64,000 bases of DNA from Burkholderiales bacterium (lineage in GTDB: Bacteria > Pseudomonadota > Gammaproteobacteria > Burkholderiales > Burkholderiaceae_C), in NCBI GenBank assembly GCA_003963075.1, contig RXJV01000121.1:1-64000 (forward strand), in the 5' to 3' direction. The notes under the pieces were generated by a model. It did not search any database, was not told where the DNA came from, and saw nothing but the letters and a program-made list of their open reading frames with translations. Below, piece after piece: positions 8,676 through 16,630 of the stretch (the stretch's first letter is position 1; the number at the start of each line of letters is the position of its first letter). The position numbers were made by a program, and so were the translations under genes.

Positions 8676-9079
8676 AAACCCTGTTCAAGATCCTGTTCAT
8701 TTGCACCGCGCTGATGGTGCTCGCCGCGATGTTCGGTGGCTTCGCGCTGCTGCAGCACCACAGCCCAGACATGCATATCGTGGTCAACGACGAAGAAATC
8801 TTCCTCGGCAGCAGCGGCTTCGGCGACTGGCTGGGTGCCAGCATCGGTCTGTTCGTCGGCGGCGCCGTCTGCTTGGTGGTGCTGCCGCTGGTGCTGCTGC
8901 TGGGCGTGGCGCTGCCGCTGCTGATCGTGGGTGGCCTGCTGGCCCTGGTCGTGTTCGGCCTGCTCGGCGTCGGGGCGGTGCTGGGCTCGCCGCTGATCCT
9001 GCTGGCCCTGTTGCTGTTCGTCGTGCTGCGCAACCGCCGCGCGGCGCTGGCGCCGACGCCCAAAACCGATCCGGTCTGA
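8672..9079 (+). CDS. Small membrane protein between the LytS and LytTR genes
   Basis: 135 residues, with ATG overlapping the kinase stop (ATGA at 8672-8675), so it is translationally coupled. One N-terminal hydrophobic segment (LFICTALMVLAAMFGGFALL), a short polar stretch with MHIVVNDEEIF, then a very hydrophobic Leu/Val/Gly-rich region of about 75 residues forming two or three membrane spans, and a short Arg-rich tail. I do not recognise a family. Position suggests a third component of the signalling system, such as a modulator of the kinase. The frame also continues upstream inside the kinase gene but is only real from 8672. Confidence 0.7.
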   Translation: MKTLFKILFICTALMVLAAMFGGFALLQHHSPDMHIVVNDEEIFLGSSGFGDWLGASIGLFVGGAVCLVVLPLVLLLGVALPLLIVGGLLALVVFGLLGVGAVLGSPLILLALLLFVVLRNRRAALAPTPKTDPV

Positions 9080-9121
9080 ACTAGCATCGCCGGCCTGAGC
9101 CCGCAGAGCGAAGGTAGCCGA

Positions 9122-9937
9122 GTGAACACCACCCCCATCCGGGCCGTCCTGGCCGACGACGAACGTCTGATGCGCGAGCAGCTGCGCAGCCGCCTCACCG
9201 AGGTCTGGCCCGAGCTGGAGATCGTGGCCGAGGCCAAGAATGGCCTCGAAGCCGTCGAGCTGACCCAGGCCCACAAGCCCGACCTGGTGTTTCTCGACAT
9301 CCGCATGCCCGGCCTGACCGGCGTGGAGGCCGCCCGCCAGATCGCGCAGCTGCCCGAGGACGACGACTGGCTGGTGCCCGAGATCGTCTTCATCACCGCC
9401 TACGACCAGTACGCGGTCGAGGCCTTCGAGCAGGGCGTGGCCGACTATGTGCTCAAGCCCGCCGAGCGCGAGCGCCTGCAGCTCACGGTGGCCCGCATCA
9501 AGAAGCGCCTGGCCCAGCGCGAGGGCGCCGAGCCCGCCGACACCGGCCCGGTGCCGCTGCAGCAGCTGCTGCACAAGCTGTCCGCGCAGATGAACCCGGC
9601 GGCCAAGCCCAACTACCTGCAATGGATCCAGGCCAGCGTCGGCCAGGCCATCCAGATGATCCCGGTCGAGGATGTGCTGTTCTTCATCAGCGACGAGAAG
9701 TACACCCGCGTGCAGACGGCCAAGCTCGAGGCGCTGATCCGCAAGCCGATCAAGGAGCTGGTCGACGAGCTGGACCCGCAGCTCTTCTGGCAGATCCACC
9801 GCTCCACGCTGGTCAACGCCCGCGCGATCGACGGCATCACCCGCGACTTCCGCGGCCGCCAGCTGGTGGGCGTCAAGGGCCTGACCGAAAAGCTCGAAGT
9901 CAGCCGCAGCTACACGCACCTGTTCAAGGGCATGTAG
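9122..9937 (+). CDS. LytTR-family response regulator
   Basis: 271 residues with a GTG start (GAAGG at 9110-9114). The receiver domain spans residues 1-125 with acidic residues in LADDERLM, the phospho-acceptor Asp in LVFLDIRMPG (about residue 58) and Lys in YVLKPAE. After a linker there is a LytTR DNA-binding domain (about 165-271) with IPVEDVLFFISDEKYTRVQT and LFWQIHRSTLVNARAID. This is the AlgR/LytR class of regulator paired with LytS-type kinases. It is 42 bases downstream of the small membrane protein, completing a three-gene signalling operon. Confidence 0.92.
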   Translation: MNTTPIRAVLADDERLMREQLRSRLTEVWPELEIVAEAKNGLEAVELTQAHKPDLVFLDIRMPGLTGVEAARQIAQLPEDDDWLVPEIVFITAYDQYAVEAFEQGVADYVLKPAERERLQLTVARIKKRLAQREGAEPADTGPVPLQQLLHKLSAQMNPAAKPNYLQWIQASVGQAIQMIPVEDVLFFISDEKYTRVQTAKLEALIRKPIKELVDELDPQLFWQIHRSTLVNARAIDGITRDFRGRQLVGVKGLTEKLEVSRSYTHLFKGM

Positions 9938-9959
9938 GGCCTTGCCGGGAGGCGAGGGC

Positions 9960-10280
9960 TCATTGCCTCGGTGCCGAGGCGGGCGTCGCAGGCTGCGGTC
10001 GGGTCGGTGGTTGGGCGGGAACCGCCTGCACAGGGTGGCCGGCCGCCGCCATGCAAGCGGCATAGATGTTGCGGTCGTTGCCGATCACGACGTCTTTCAA
10101 CACCGCCACCGGAAACGCTGCCATCGACATCTGCTGCCGGATCTCCGACTGTCTTTCACAGCGCGCCGCGTCGACCGTGTAGCGTTGTGCTGGTGTTTGC
10201 TCCGGCTCGCTGGCGCAGGCCGCCAGTTGGACGAGCACGGCAAGCACCGTCGTGAGCGGCAGGCGCTGGCCCGTGGTCAT
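9960..10280 (-). CDS. Small lipoprotein of unknown function
   Basis: 106 residues from ATG 10280, which overlaps the stop of fpr (TGATG). The signal peptide ends in a lipobox LAAC; the mature part holds ARCERQSEIRQQM and ends in a Pro/Ala/Gln-rich tail. Two further cysteines (RCERQ and YAACMAAAG) may form a disulfide. The pattern of small lipoprotein with AACM-A-G-W/H is seen in many uncharacterised proteobacterial envelope proteins. The coupling suggests it is co-expressed with fpr, but no functional link is evident. Confidence 0.65.
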   Translation of the reverse strand: MTTGQRLPLTTVLAVLVQLAACASEPEQTPAQRYTVDAARCERQSEIRQQMSMAAFPVAVLKDVVIGNDRNIYAACMAAAGHPVQAVPAQPPTRPQPATPASAPRQ

Positions 10281-11056
10281 CACTTGTCGACAAACGCGCG
10301 TTCGATGACGTAGTCGCCCGGCGTCGTGGTGCTGCCTTCCTTGAATCCACGCACTTCCAGCATCGTCTGCATGTCCTTCAGCAGCGCCGGGCTGCCGCAC
10401 AACATGATGCGGTCGTCCTCGGGGTTCAGTGCCGGCAGGCCCAGGTCGGCCTGCAGCTTGCCGGTCTGGATCAGGTCGGTGATGCGGCCCATGTTCTTGT
10501 AGGGCTCGCGGGTGACCGTCGGGTAGTAGAGCAACTGGTTGCTCGCATACTCGCCGAGGAACTCGTGCTGGTGCAGGTCCACGGTGAGGTGGTCGTGGTA
10601 GGCCAGTTCGGCCACTTCGCGCACGCCGTGCACGATGATGACCTTCTCGAAGCGCTCATAGGTCGCGGGGTCGCGCACGATGCTGATGAAGGGCGCCAGA
10701 CCGGTGCCGCTGCCCAGCAGGTAGAGGTGCTTGCCCGGCAGCAGGTAGTCGATCAGCAGCGTGCCGGTGGGCTTGCGGCCGACGATGATCTTGTCGCCTG
10801 GCTTGATGTGCTGCAGCTTGGAGGTCAGCGGGCCGTCCGGCACCTTGATGCTCAGGAACTCGAGGTTCTCTTCGTAGTTCGCGCTGACGATGGAATAGGC
10901 GCGCAGCAGCGGTTTGCCGTTGTCGCCCTTGAGGCCAATCATCGTGAAGTGGCCGTTGGAAAAGCGCAGCGCCTGGTCGCGCGTGGTCGTGAAGCTGAAC
11001 AGGCGGTCCGTCCAGTGGTGGACGGTCAGGACGGTCTCTTCGTGGAAGGCACTCAT
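10280..11056 (-). CDS. fpr: Ferredoxin--NADP(+) reductase
   Basis: 258-codon gene starting at ATG 11056. FAD-binding domain with RAYSIVSANYE (the RxYS flavin motif), NADP domain with LGSGTGLAPFISI, and a C-terminus IERAFVDK as in bacterial subclass I enzymes, where the last residues stack near the flavin. The enzyme exchanges electrons between NADPH and ferredoxin or flavodoxin and helps rebuild Fe-S clusters under oxidative stress. soxR lies directly upstream on the same strand. Two dyad sequences in the 77-base gap (11089-11106 and 11110-11132) suggest it has its own regulated promoter or a partial terminator before it. Confidence 0.92.
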   Translation of the reverse strand: MSAFHEETVLTVHHWTDRLFSFTTTRDQALRFSNGHFTMIGLKGDNGKPLLRAYSIVSANYEENLEFLSIKVPDGPLTSKLQHIKPGDKIIVGRKPTGTLLIDYLLPGKHLYLLGSGTGLAPFISIVRDPATYERFEKVIIVHGVREVAELAYHDHLTVDLHQHEFLGEYASNQLLYYPTVTREPYKNMGRITDLIQTGKLQADLGLPALNPEDDRIMLCGSPALLKDMQTMLEVRGFKEGSTTTPGDYVIERAFVDK

Positions 11057-11088
11057 GGGCGCTCGCTGCGGTTCGGGTGACGGGTAAA

Positions 11089-11106
11089 CCCGGCATTTTC
11101 GCCGGG
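11089..11106 (-). terminator. Hairpin between soxR and fpr
   Basis: CCCGGC/GCCGGG stem of six perfect pairs with a six-base loop; on the minus strand it is followed by TTTA. It may be a weak terminator for soxR or a structure in the fpr leader. There is no long T-run. Confidence 0.4.
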
Positions 11107-11109
11107 ATC

Positions 11110-11132
11110 CGATAGAAGGCTTTCGCCTATCG
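11110..11132 (-). promoter_or_regulatory. Dyad upstream of fpr, possible regulator site
   Basis: CGATAG (11110-11115) and CTATCG (11127-11132) form an inverted repeat with an 11-base spacer in the gap between soxR and fpr. The half-sites resemble LysR-type operators, but the spacing does not fit the OxyR N7 consensus. It lies 54 bases upstream of the fpr start. This is a sequence observation; the protein that binds is unknown. Confidence 0.35.
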
Positions 11133-11133
11133 A

Positions 11134-11568
11134 TCAACGCATCGTGTCGACGCGCAGAAGCCTGGCGCCAGCGCCGGCTTTGCTGACCTCGTCCCCGGGG
11201 TTGTACAACGCGCAGGCCCTGAGCGACAGGCAGCCGCAGCCGATGCAGCCGGTCAGCTTGCTGCGCAGTGCCTGCAAGGCTTGGATGCGCGCATCCAGCA
11301 GCGTCGCCCAGCTGGCCGAGAGCTTGGCCCAGTCGGCCTTGGTCGGCGTGCGGCTGTCGGGCAGGGTGGCCAGCGCCGCCTTGATCTGCGGCAAGCTCAG
11401 GCCCACGGTTTGCGCCGCGCGGATGAAGGCGACACGGCGCAGCGCGTGGCGCGGGTACTGGCGGTGGCCGCCGGCGCTGCGGCTGCCGGCGAGCAGGCCC
11501 TCGGCCTCGTAAAAGCGCAGCGCACTCGCCGCAACGCCGGCGCGCCGGGCCAACTGGCCGATGGTCAT
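11134..11568 (-). CDS. soxR: Redox-sensitive transcriptional activator SoxR
   Basis: 144 residues from ATG 11568 (MTIGQLARR). MerR-type winged helix-turn-helix at residues 1-70 with the SAGGHRQYPR wing, a dimerisation helix, and the SoxR 2Fe-2S cluster cysteines 108, 111, 113 and 119 in CIGCGC-x5-C. The open frame extends to 11637, but that extension would run through the operator at 11602-11619, so the shorter start is preferred. SoxR senses redox-cycling compounds by cluster oxidation; outside enteric bacteria it usually controls target genes directly. fpr follows on the same strand, a classic oxidative-stress target. Confidence 0.92.
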   Translation of the reverse strand: MTIGQLARRAGVAASALRFYEAEGLLAGSRSAGGHRQYPRHALRRVAFIRAAQTVGLSLPQIKAALATLPDSRTPTKADWAKLSASWATLLDARIQALQALRSKLTGCIGCGCLSLRACALYNPGDEVSKAGAGARLLRVDTMR

Positions 11569-11601
11569 GGGCTCGGCCGCAGCATTCGGCGGCTTGCTTG
11601 A

Positions 11602-11619
11602 CTTCAAGTTCACTTCAAC
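11602..11619. promoter_or_regulatory. Putative SoxR box between soxR and the questin-oxidase-like gene
   Basis: CTTCAAGTTCACTTCAAC matches 13 of 18 positions of the enterobacterial SoxR operator CCTCAAGTTAACTTGAGG, with the left half and centre nearly intact. It overlaps a TTGACT -35-like hexamer at 11598-11603 facing the rightward gene, the position at which MerR-family activators bind. It ends 34 bases upstream of the soxR start and 39 bases upstream of the rightward gene, so it could serve both. Confidence 0.6.
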
Positions 11620-11658
11620 ATCGAGCATGGCGGCCATGTTCCCATGAATGGAGTTGCC

Positions 11659-12663
11659 ATGTCGACGACGACCGCCGCCACAGCCGCCTCACCTGCTACA
11701 CCGGCCCAGCTGCACCGTCTGCTCGATGCCGGCCAGGTGTGGGCCGCCACCTACCGTGGCCGGATGAGCAACCACCTGCCGATGGCCCAGCAGGCGCTCG
11801 CGGAGCTGGGCGCGTCGGCCGCGCGGCTGCAGGCCTTCACCGCGGCGCAGCAGATCGCGCTGGAGCCGCAGGCCGCGGCAAGGCCCGCGTGCCTTGACAT
11901 CGAGTGCGATCTCGGCCGGCCCGACAGCGACGCTGCCTGGCGCGCACACTTCGCCGCCCGCATCGCCGAGGTGGGCGCCGCTGCGGCGCTGCGCGAGGCC
12001 CTGGCGCTGCTGCTGCCGGGCGCCGGCGCCATCGCCTTCCACGGCCTGATCCGCACCGGCCATGCGGTGCTGGCCGGTCACGACGGCGAGCTGGCTGCAG
12101 GGTTGGCGCACTGGGCGTCACACTTCATGTCGCTTCCGACCGCCGCCGAAGGCCCGCCGCTGGCGCTGGCCGACTGGCTGCAGGCGCTGGCGTCACTGCC
12201 CCGCCCGGCTTACCCGGCCGGCAGCTTTATCGCTGATCGCATGCGGGCCTGGGGCGGCACGCCTGGCTTCGCGGCGGTCGCCGGCCGGCTGCAGCACGGG
12301 CACGAATCGCTGCGCGACCTGGCGCTGCTCGCGGCCCGCACCTATGCCGCGACCGGCAACTTCACGGTGCTGCATCTGCTGACAGCCTGCCACGCGATGA
12401 GCATGCTGGAACCGTGGTGGCCCGCGTCCGAGCTGCCTCGCGGCTTCAGCGTCTCTGCCGCGGCGGGCCTGCTCGCCAGCGGCGCCACGCCGTCGCTCGG
12501 GCTGGACCGCCCGCCCACCCGCCCCTGGCCGGCGCTGATCGCCGCGGCCTGTGCGCAGGACGATGCCCATGTCATCAAGCTCACGCATGCGGCCTGGCGG
12601 CTGGACCGGCGCTGGCCCGACCCGGCTTGGCGCCGCGCGGCCGAACGTGCGATTCCAGTTTGA
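11659..12663 (+). CDS. Questin oxidase-like protein (DUF4243)
   Basis: 334 residues. ATG 11659 is preferred over ATG 11644 because GGAG stands six bases before it. The family is recognised from SNHLPMAQQALAELGAS near the start, then GAIAFHGLIRTGHAVLAG and a late TYAATGNFTVLHLLTACHAM. Fungal questin oxidase opens an anthraquinone ring in a Baeyer-Villiger-like step; bacterial members are uncharacterised. Divergent placement from soxR with a SoxR-box-like sequence between suggests it is induced by redox-cycling quinones or phenazines, which would fit such chemistry. The regulatory link is inference. Confidence 0.75.
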   Translation: MSTTTAATAASPATPAQLHRLLDAGQVWAATYRGRMSNHLPMAQQALAELGASAARLQAFTAAQQIALEPQAAARPACLDIECDLGRPDSDAAWRAHFAARIAEVGAAAALREALALLLPGAGAIAFHGLIRTGHAVLAGHDGELAAGLAHWASHFMSLPTAAEGPPLALADWLQALASLPRPAYPAGSFIADRMRAWGGTPGFAAVAGRLQHGHESLRDLALLAARTYAATGNFTVLHLLTACHAMSMLEPWWPASELPRGFSVSAAAGLLASGATPSLGLDRPPTRPWPALIAAACAQDDAHVIKLTHAAWRLDRRWPDPAWRRAAERAIPV

Positions 12664-12690
12664 TGGAATGCAAGTTCCAGTATGCTGGAG
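12653..12690 (+). promoter_or_regulatory. Two tandem operator-like inverted repeats before the XRE-cupin gene
   Basis: TTCCAGTTTGATGGAA (12653-12668) and TTCCAGTATGCTGGAG (12675-12690) are two related palindromes starting 22 bases apart, about two helical turns. The first overlaps the end of the questin-oxidase-like gene; the second ends two bases before the regulator ATG. They probably bind the XRE regulator itself for autoregulation. Confidence 0.55.
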
Positions 12691-12692
12691 AA

Positions 12693-13265
12693 ATGAATGA
12701 AGGCATCACCGAACTGATCGGCCGCCGTTTGCGCGAGCTGCGCGCGGCCTCGGGCTTGTCGCTGGACGCGCTGGCGCACAAGAGTGGCGTCAGCCGCTCC
12801 AACATCTCGCTGATCGAGCGCGGCCAAAGCAGCCCCACCGCCGTCGTGCTGGACAAGCTGTCGTCGGCGTTGGGCGTCAGCGTCGCGTCGATGTTCGAGC
12901 CGAGCGAGGCGGCCGTCGCACCGTCCCCGCTGGCCCGCGTGGCCGACCAGCCGGTATGGAGCGACCCGGCCTCGGGCTATGTGCGCCGCAACGTCTCGCC
13001 GCCGGGTGTGTCGCCGCTGCAGCTGGTGGATGTGATCTTCCCGGTGGGCCAGCGCGTGTCCTTCGAGACCTCGTTGCGCGATGCCGACATCCACCAGATT
13101 GTTTGGATGATCGACGGCACGATGGAGATCGCCCACGGCCCGGACCGCTGGCAGCTCGACGCCGGGGACTGCCTGGCCCTGCGGCTGGACGCACCGATCA
13201 GCTTCCACAACCCGGGTGCGAAGGCCGCGCGCTACCTCGTCGCCCTCACCGGAGCCCGGCCATGA
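12693..13265 (+). CDS. XRE-family regulator with C-terminal cupin domain
   Basis: 190 residues from ATG 12693. An N-terminal helix-turn-helix of XRE type (about 8-62, with LSLDALAHKSGVSRSNISLIERGQSSPT) is followed by a cupin barrel (about 110-185, with IVWMIDGTMEI and GDCLALRLDAPISFHNPG). Such HTH-cupin proteins sense a small ligand, often an amine, amino acid or antibiotic-like compound, and commonly repress a neighbouring enzyme or transporter. The stop overlaps the start of the GNAT gene (ATGA at 13262-13265), so the GNAT enzyme is its most likely functional partner. Confidence 0.88.
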   Translation: MNEGITELIGRRLRELRAASGLSLDALAHKSGVSRSNISLIERGQSSPTAVVLDKLSSALGVSVASMFEPSEAAVAPSPLARVADQPVWSDPASGYVRRNVSPPGVSPLQLVDVIFPVGQRVSFETSLRDADIHQIVWMIDGTMEIAHGPDRWQLDAGDCLALRLDAPISFHNPGAKAARYLVALTGARP

Positions 13266-13780
13266 CTCTGATCCGCGAACTCGCAGGCGCCGAGGCGCTG
13301 GCCCGCGTGGCCGAACTGGCCGAGGTGCTGCGCGACTGCGTCGAAGGCGGCGCGTCGGTCGGCTTCATGCTGCCGCTGGCCGAAGGCCGGCCCGAGGCCT
13401 TCTGGCGCCGCGTGGCCGAGGGCGTCGCGTCCGGCGAGCGCCACCTGTTCGTCGCCGAGGACGAGGCGGGCCGCATCTGCGGAACGGTCTCGCTCGTCAT
13501 CGACATGCCCGACAACCAGCCGCACCGCGCCGATGTGAGCAAGATGCTGGTCCACCGGCGCGCAAGACGACAGGGCATTGCCGAGCGGCTGCTGAAGGCG
13601 CTGGAAGTGAAGGCCCGTGAGCTGGGCCGGACGACGCTGGTGCTTGACACGGTCGCGGGCAGCGATGCGTCGCGGGTGTATGAGCGGATGGGGTGGCAGA
13701 AGGCGGGCGATATTCCGAACTACGCGTTGATGCCTGAGGGGGAGCCATGCTCGACGACGTACTACTTCCGCCACCTGTGA
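13262..13780 (+). CDS. GNAT family N-acetyltransferase
   Basis: 172 residues, coupled by ATGA overlap to the HTH-cupin regulator. GNAT core with ICGTVSLVIDMPDNQPHRADVSKMLVHRRARRQGIAERLL, where RRQGIA is the acetyl-CoA-binding Q/R-x-x-G-x-A loop, and a late RVYERMGWQKAGDIPNYAL. The C-terminal half most resembles the acetyltransferases that sit beside XRE-cupin regulators in many proteobacteria. The acceptor is unknown. Base composition falls slightly toward the 3' end, with more A and T than in neighbouring genes. Confidence 0.85.
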   Translation: MTLIRELAGAEALARVAELAEVLRDCVEGGASVGFMLPLAEGRPEAFWRRVAEGVASGERHLFVAEDEAGRICGTVSLVIDMPDNQPHRADVSKMLVHRRARRQGIAERLLKALEVKARELGRTTLVLDTVAGSDASRVYERMGWQKAGDIPNYALMPEGEPCSTTYYFRHL

Positions 13781-13804
13781 TCGGGCGGATGCCCGGCACT
13801 GCGC

Positions 13805-16120
13805 TCAGTTCGACCTGAACCCAATCCCCCGCCGCTCCCTCACCTCCGGCTTGGCCCGATGCTCCGCCTCCAACTGAGCCAGGAACTCATCCGGCGCGAA
13901 GGCCTCACCCAGGATCTCGACCTGCTGCCTCACGGCGGCAAAGTCGCCATGCGTCAGGCAGTCCAGCGCCACCAGACGTGAGCGCTGCTCGTCATCCGGC
14001 GCCACGCCGGCCTCGCGCTCGAACATCGCCAGCCGCTGCTCGGGCTTCAGGGCCTTGAAGCGGATCTTGAACGCGAAGCGCCGCAGCGCCGCCTCGTCGA
14101 GGTCGTCGAACAGGTTGGTCGTGCAGATGAAGAGGCCGTGGAAGCGCTCCATGCCGGCCAGCATCTCGTTGACCTCGCTCACCTCGTAGTTGCGCTCCGC
14201 ATGCTTGCGGCTGCGCAAAAAGCTGTCGGCCTCGTCCAGCAGCAGCACCGCGCCCTCGGTCTGGGCGGTGTCGAACATGCGGGCCATGTTCTGCTCGGTC
14301 TCGCCGACGAACTTGCTGGCGATGTCGCTGGCGCGGCGCACCATCAGCGGCCTGCCCAGCGCTTGCGCGATGTGCTCGGCCAGCGCGGTCTTGCCGGTGC
14401 CGGGCGGGCCGTAGAAGCACAGCTGGCCGCGGCCGCTGCGGCGCAGGGCCTCGACGATGCGCGGGATCTCGAAGCGGCTCTCGCAGTTCAGCAGGTCCAG
14501 CGTGTACTGCGTGACGCAGGGCCGCGCGAGGCTGGAACCGTCGTCGCGGCCAAGTGCCTTGTCGGCATTCAGCAGCTGGCGCTCGATCAGCCTCTCGGCG
14601 TCGCCCGCCGCGCCGGCCAGCTGCGCGAAGCGAACCGCGGTGCGGATCTGCGCGGGCGTCAGGCCCGGCCGGTCGGCCAGCTTGGCGACGAAGGCTTCGC
14701 TGACGCTCACGTCGCCCAGCGCCTTGGCCACCAGCCCGCGGCGGGCGCCGGGCGGTGGTGACTTCAGCTCCAGGTGGTATTGGAAGCGGCGGCGGAAGGC
14801 CGGGTCGATCTGCTCGATGCGGTTCGTCACCCAGATCACCGGCACCGGGTTGGTTTCGAGGATCTGGTTGACCCAGGCCTTGCCGCTGACCGAGTTGCCG
14901 ACGCCGCCCTCGGCGCTGGCATCCAGCCGGTTCAGCAGCGAGGCGGTGTCGCTGGACAGCGGCGGGAACACGTCCTCGACCTCGTCGAACAGCAGGGCCA
15001 CATTGGCGCTGGCCTTCAGGAACACCTGGCTGATCTGCAGCGAGCGGTAGCGGTCGCGGCCGGAGAGCGAGTTGCCGTCGCGATCGGCGTACTCCACCTC
15101 GTACAGATCCAGCCCCGCGGCGGCGGCGGCCACCTTGGCCAGCTCGGTCTTGCCGGTGCCGGGCGGGCCGTAGAGCAGGATGTTGACGCCGCTGGCGCGG
15201 GTGGCGACGGCCTGGCGCAGCAGGCCCTTGAGCAGGGCCAGGTCGTCGGCGACGAACTGGAAGTCGCTCGGCGCCAGCGGGCTGGGCGTGGCCGGGCGCG
15301 TGAACACGGCCATCAGGTCATGCGGGCCGGGGTATTCGCGCATCAGCACCGGCGGCAGCTGGTCGCTGACCTTCATCAGGTCGGCCAGGTCGGTGATGTT
15401 GTGCTCGGAGATCAGGTTCTCGACCATGCCGATGCGCTCCAGCCGAGAGCCGGCCCGCAGCGCCTCGGCGACCTCGCGCTCGTCCACGCCCGCCACGGCG
15501 GCGATGGCGGCAAAGGCCTCCTGCGCGGTGTTGACCTTGAACTCGACCAGCGCGCCGCGCAGCTCGCGCTGGTAGCGGGCCAGCGTGCCGTAGAGCAGGA
15601 TGGCGCGCTCGGCCGGGTTGAGCTGCAGCAGCTGGCCCAGCGCGTCGATGTTCTTCTCGACCAGCGTGGACTCGCGCTTCAACTGCCGGTCCAGGTGCTC
15701 GCAGGTGGCCGCCAGCAGGGCCATCATGTCCTTGGGCGCATCCTTGACGTATTCGTCGAGGTAGAAGAACAGCGTGCCTTCGGAGAAGGGGCCGCTCCAC
15801 TGGCCGAAGCGGTCGAGGAAGGCTTCGTCCGACAGCGCCTCATGGCCGCGCCACAGCTCGTTGCCGGCGCAGCGCTGGGCGAGGTAGCCGCGCAGCCGCT
15901 GCAGCACGCGGGTGGGCCAGACCAGGTGGCGGCCGGTGAAGGACAGCAGGCCGTTGAAATCACGCCGCAGGTTGAAGCGACCGGCGTGCTTGACCGTCAG
16001 CGTCAGCACGAACTGCGAGCACATGCGGTCCAGCAGCGGCGCGCTGTCCAGGCCCGGCGAAGGCAGCAGGCGTCCCGCGGGGCGCGGGGCTGTCTCGGCG
16101 GCTGCGGCTCGCTTCACCAT
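13805..16120 (-). CDS. Double AAA-domain ATPase of unknown function
   Basis: 771 residues. An N-terminal helical region (about 1-270) is followed by two AAA modules, each with GPPGTGKT Walker A (near residues 316 and 570), a Walker B (LLFDEVEDVF near 380 and LLLDEADSF near 625) and arginine-finger regions (EQIDPAFRRRF and DLDEAALRRFAF). This is like CDC48/FtsH-type AAA proteins, but no protease or known N-domain is visible. Similar orphan proteins occur in Burkholderiales; a remodelling or disassembly role is only inferred. It stands alone, facing the GNAT gene and with no operon partner. Confidence 0.8.
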   Translation of the reverse strand: MVKRAAAAETAPRPAGRLLPSPGLDSAPLLDRMCSQFVLTLTVKHAGRFNLRRDFNGLLSFTGRHLVWPTRVLQRLRGYLAQRCAGNELWRGHEALSDEAFLDRFGQWSGPFSEGTLFFYLDEYVKDAPKDMMALLAATCEHLDRQLKRESTLVEKNIDALGQLLQLNPAERAILLYGTLARYQRELRGALVEFKVNTAQEAFAAIAAVAGVDEREVAEALRAGSRLERIGMVENLISEHNITDLADLMKVSDQLPPVLMREYPGPHDLMAVFTRPATPSPLAPSDFQFVADDLALLKGLLRQAVATRASGVNILLYGPPGTGKTELAKVAAAAAGLDLYEVEYADRDGNSLSGRDRYRSLQISQVFLKASANVALLFDEVEDVFPPLSSDTASLLNRLDASAEGGVGNSVSGKAWVNQILETNPVPVIWVTNRIEQIDPAFRRRFQYHLELKSPPPGARRGLVAKALGDVSVSEAFVAKLADRPGLTPAQIRTAVRFAQLAGAAGDAERLIERQLLNADKALGRDDGSSLARPCVTQYTLDLLNCESRFEIPRIVEALRRSGRGQLCFYGPPGTGKTALAEHIAQALGRPLMVRRASDIASKFVGETEQNMARMFDTAQTEGAVLLLDEADSFLRSRKHAERNYEVSEVNEMLAGMERFHGLFICTTNLFDDLDEAALRRFAFKIRFKALKPEQRLAMFEREAGVAPDDEQRSRLVALDCLTHGDFAAVRQQVEILGEAFAPDEFLAQLEAEHRAKPEVRERRGIGFRSN

Positions 16121-16217
16121 GCGATGGGCTCCTTGAAGCGGCCGGCAGTGGCCGGCGCTGACCCATCTTGTATCAGGCCGGGCAACGAATCAATGCCGTA
16201 TCCGAGCCAAAAAGTGT

Positions 16218-16499
16218 TCAGTGCATCACGACCGGCTGATGCCCCATCAGCGCGTAGCGTTCGATGAAGGCGTCGAGTTCGTCTTCGGATGGCTCGCCGT
16301 CGCCGATCAGGGCCTGCACGCCCTGCTCGAAGGCCTCGGCGAGCGCGCCCTCGATGAAGATTTCCTTGCGGGCAAACTTGTCGACGATCTCGAAGCCCCC
16401 ACGGTTCAATGCCGGGCCGGCCGGCACGGTTTGAGGTCCGGTCGTTGGCACGTCGAACTGGACGACGATGAAGCTGTCGGAGTTGTAAAGCATGTGCAT
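16218..16499 (-). CDS. DUF3567 family protein
   Basis: 93 residues matching the small soluble DUF3567 family that is conserved across Burkholderiales: MHMLYNSDSFIVVQFD at the start, then GGFEIVDKFARKEIFIEG and AEAFEQGVQ, ending in a short acidic helix. The start ATG has AGGAG eight bases before it on the minus strand. The function is unknown. The product is not exported. The 97-base gap between it and the AAA ATPase gene shows no clear terminator. Confidence 0.85.
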   Translation of the reverse strand: MHMLYNSDSFIVVQFDVPTTGPQTVPAGPALNRGGFEIVDKFARKEIFIEGALAEAFEQGVQALIGDGEPSEDELDAFIERYALMGHQPVVMH

Positions 16500-16630
16500 G
16501 AAGGGCTCCTGTCGGCTTCAACTGCGGGTGGGCCGGGGTGTTTCAAGCCCTGGTCGGTGGAGATACTGGCAGAACGCCCCGCAATTCGGGCCTTTTCGTC
16601 CGGGCTCAACGCGCGAGAAGCGTCAGGAGT

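Noticed and set aside
11110-11132. OxyR site before fpr
   Set aside because: The half-sites ATAG/CTAT are present but separated by 11 bases, not the 7 expected, so no OxyR assignment is made.
13805-16120. Double AAA ATPase as part of a defence system
   Set aside because: No nuclease, protease or effector gene is next to it; it stands alone between ordinary genes.
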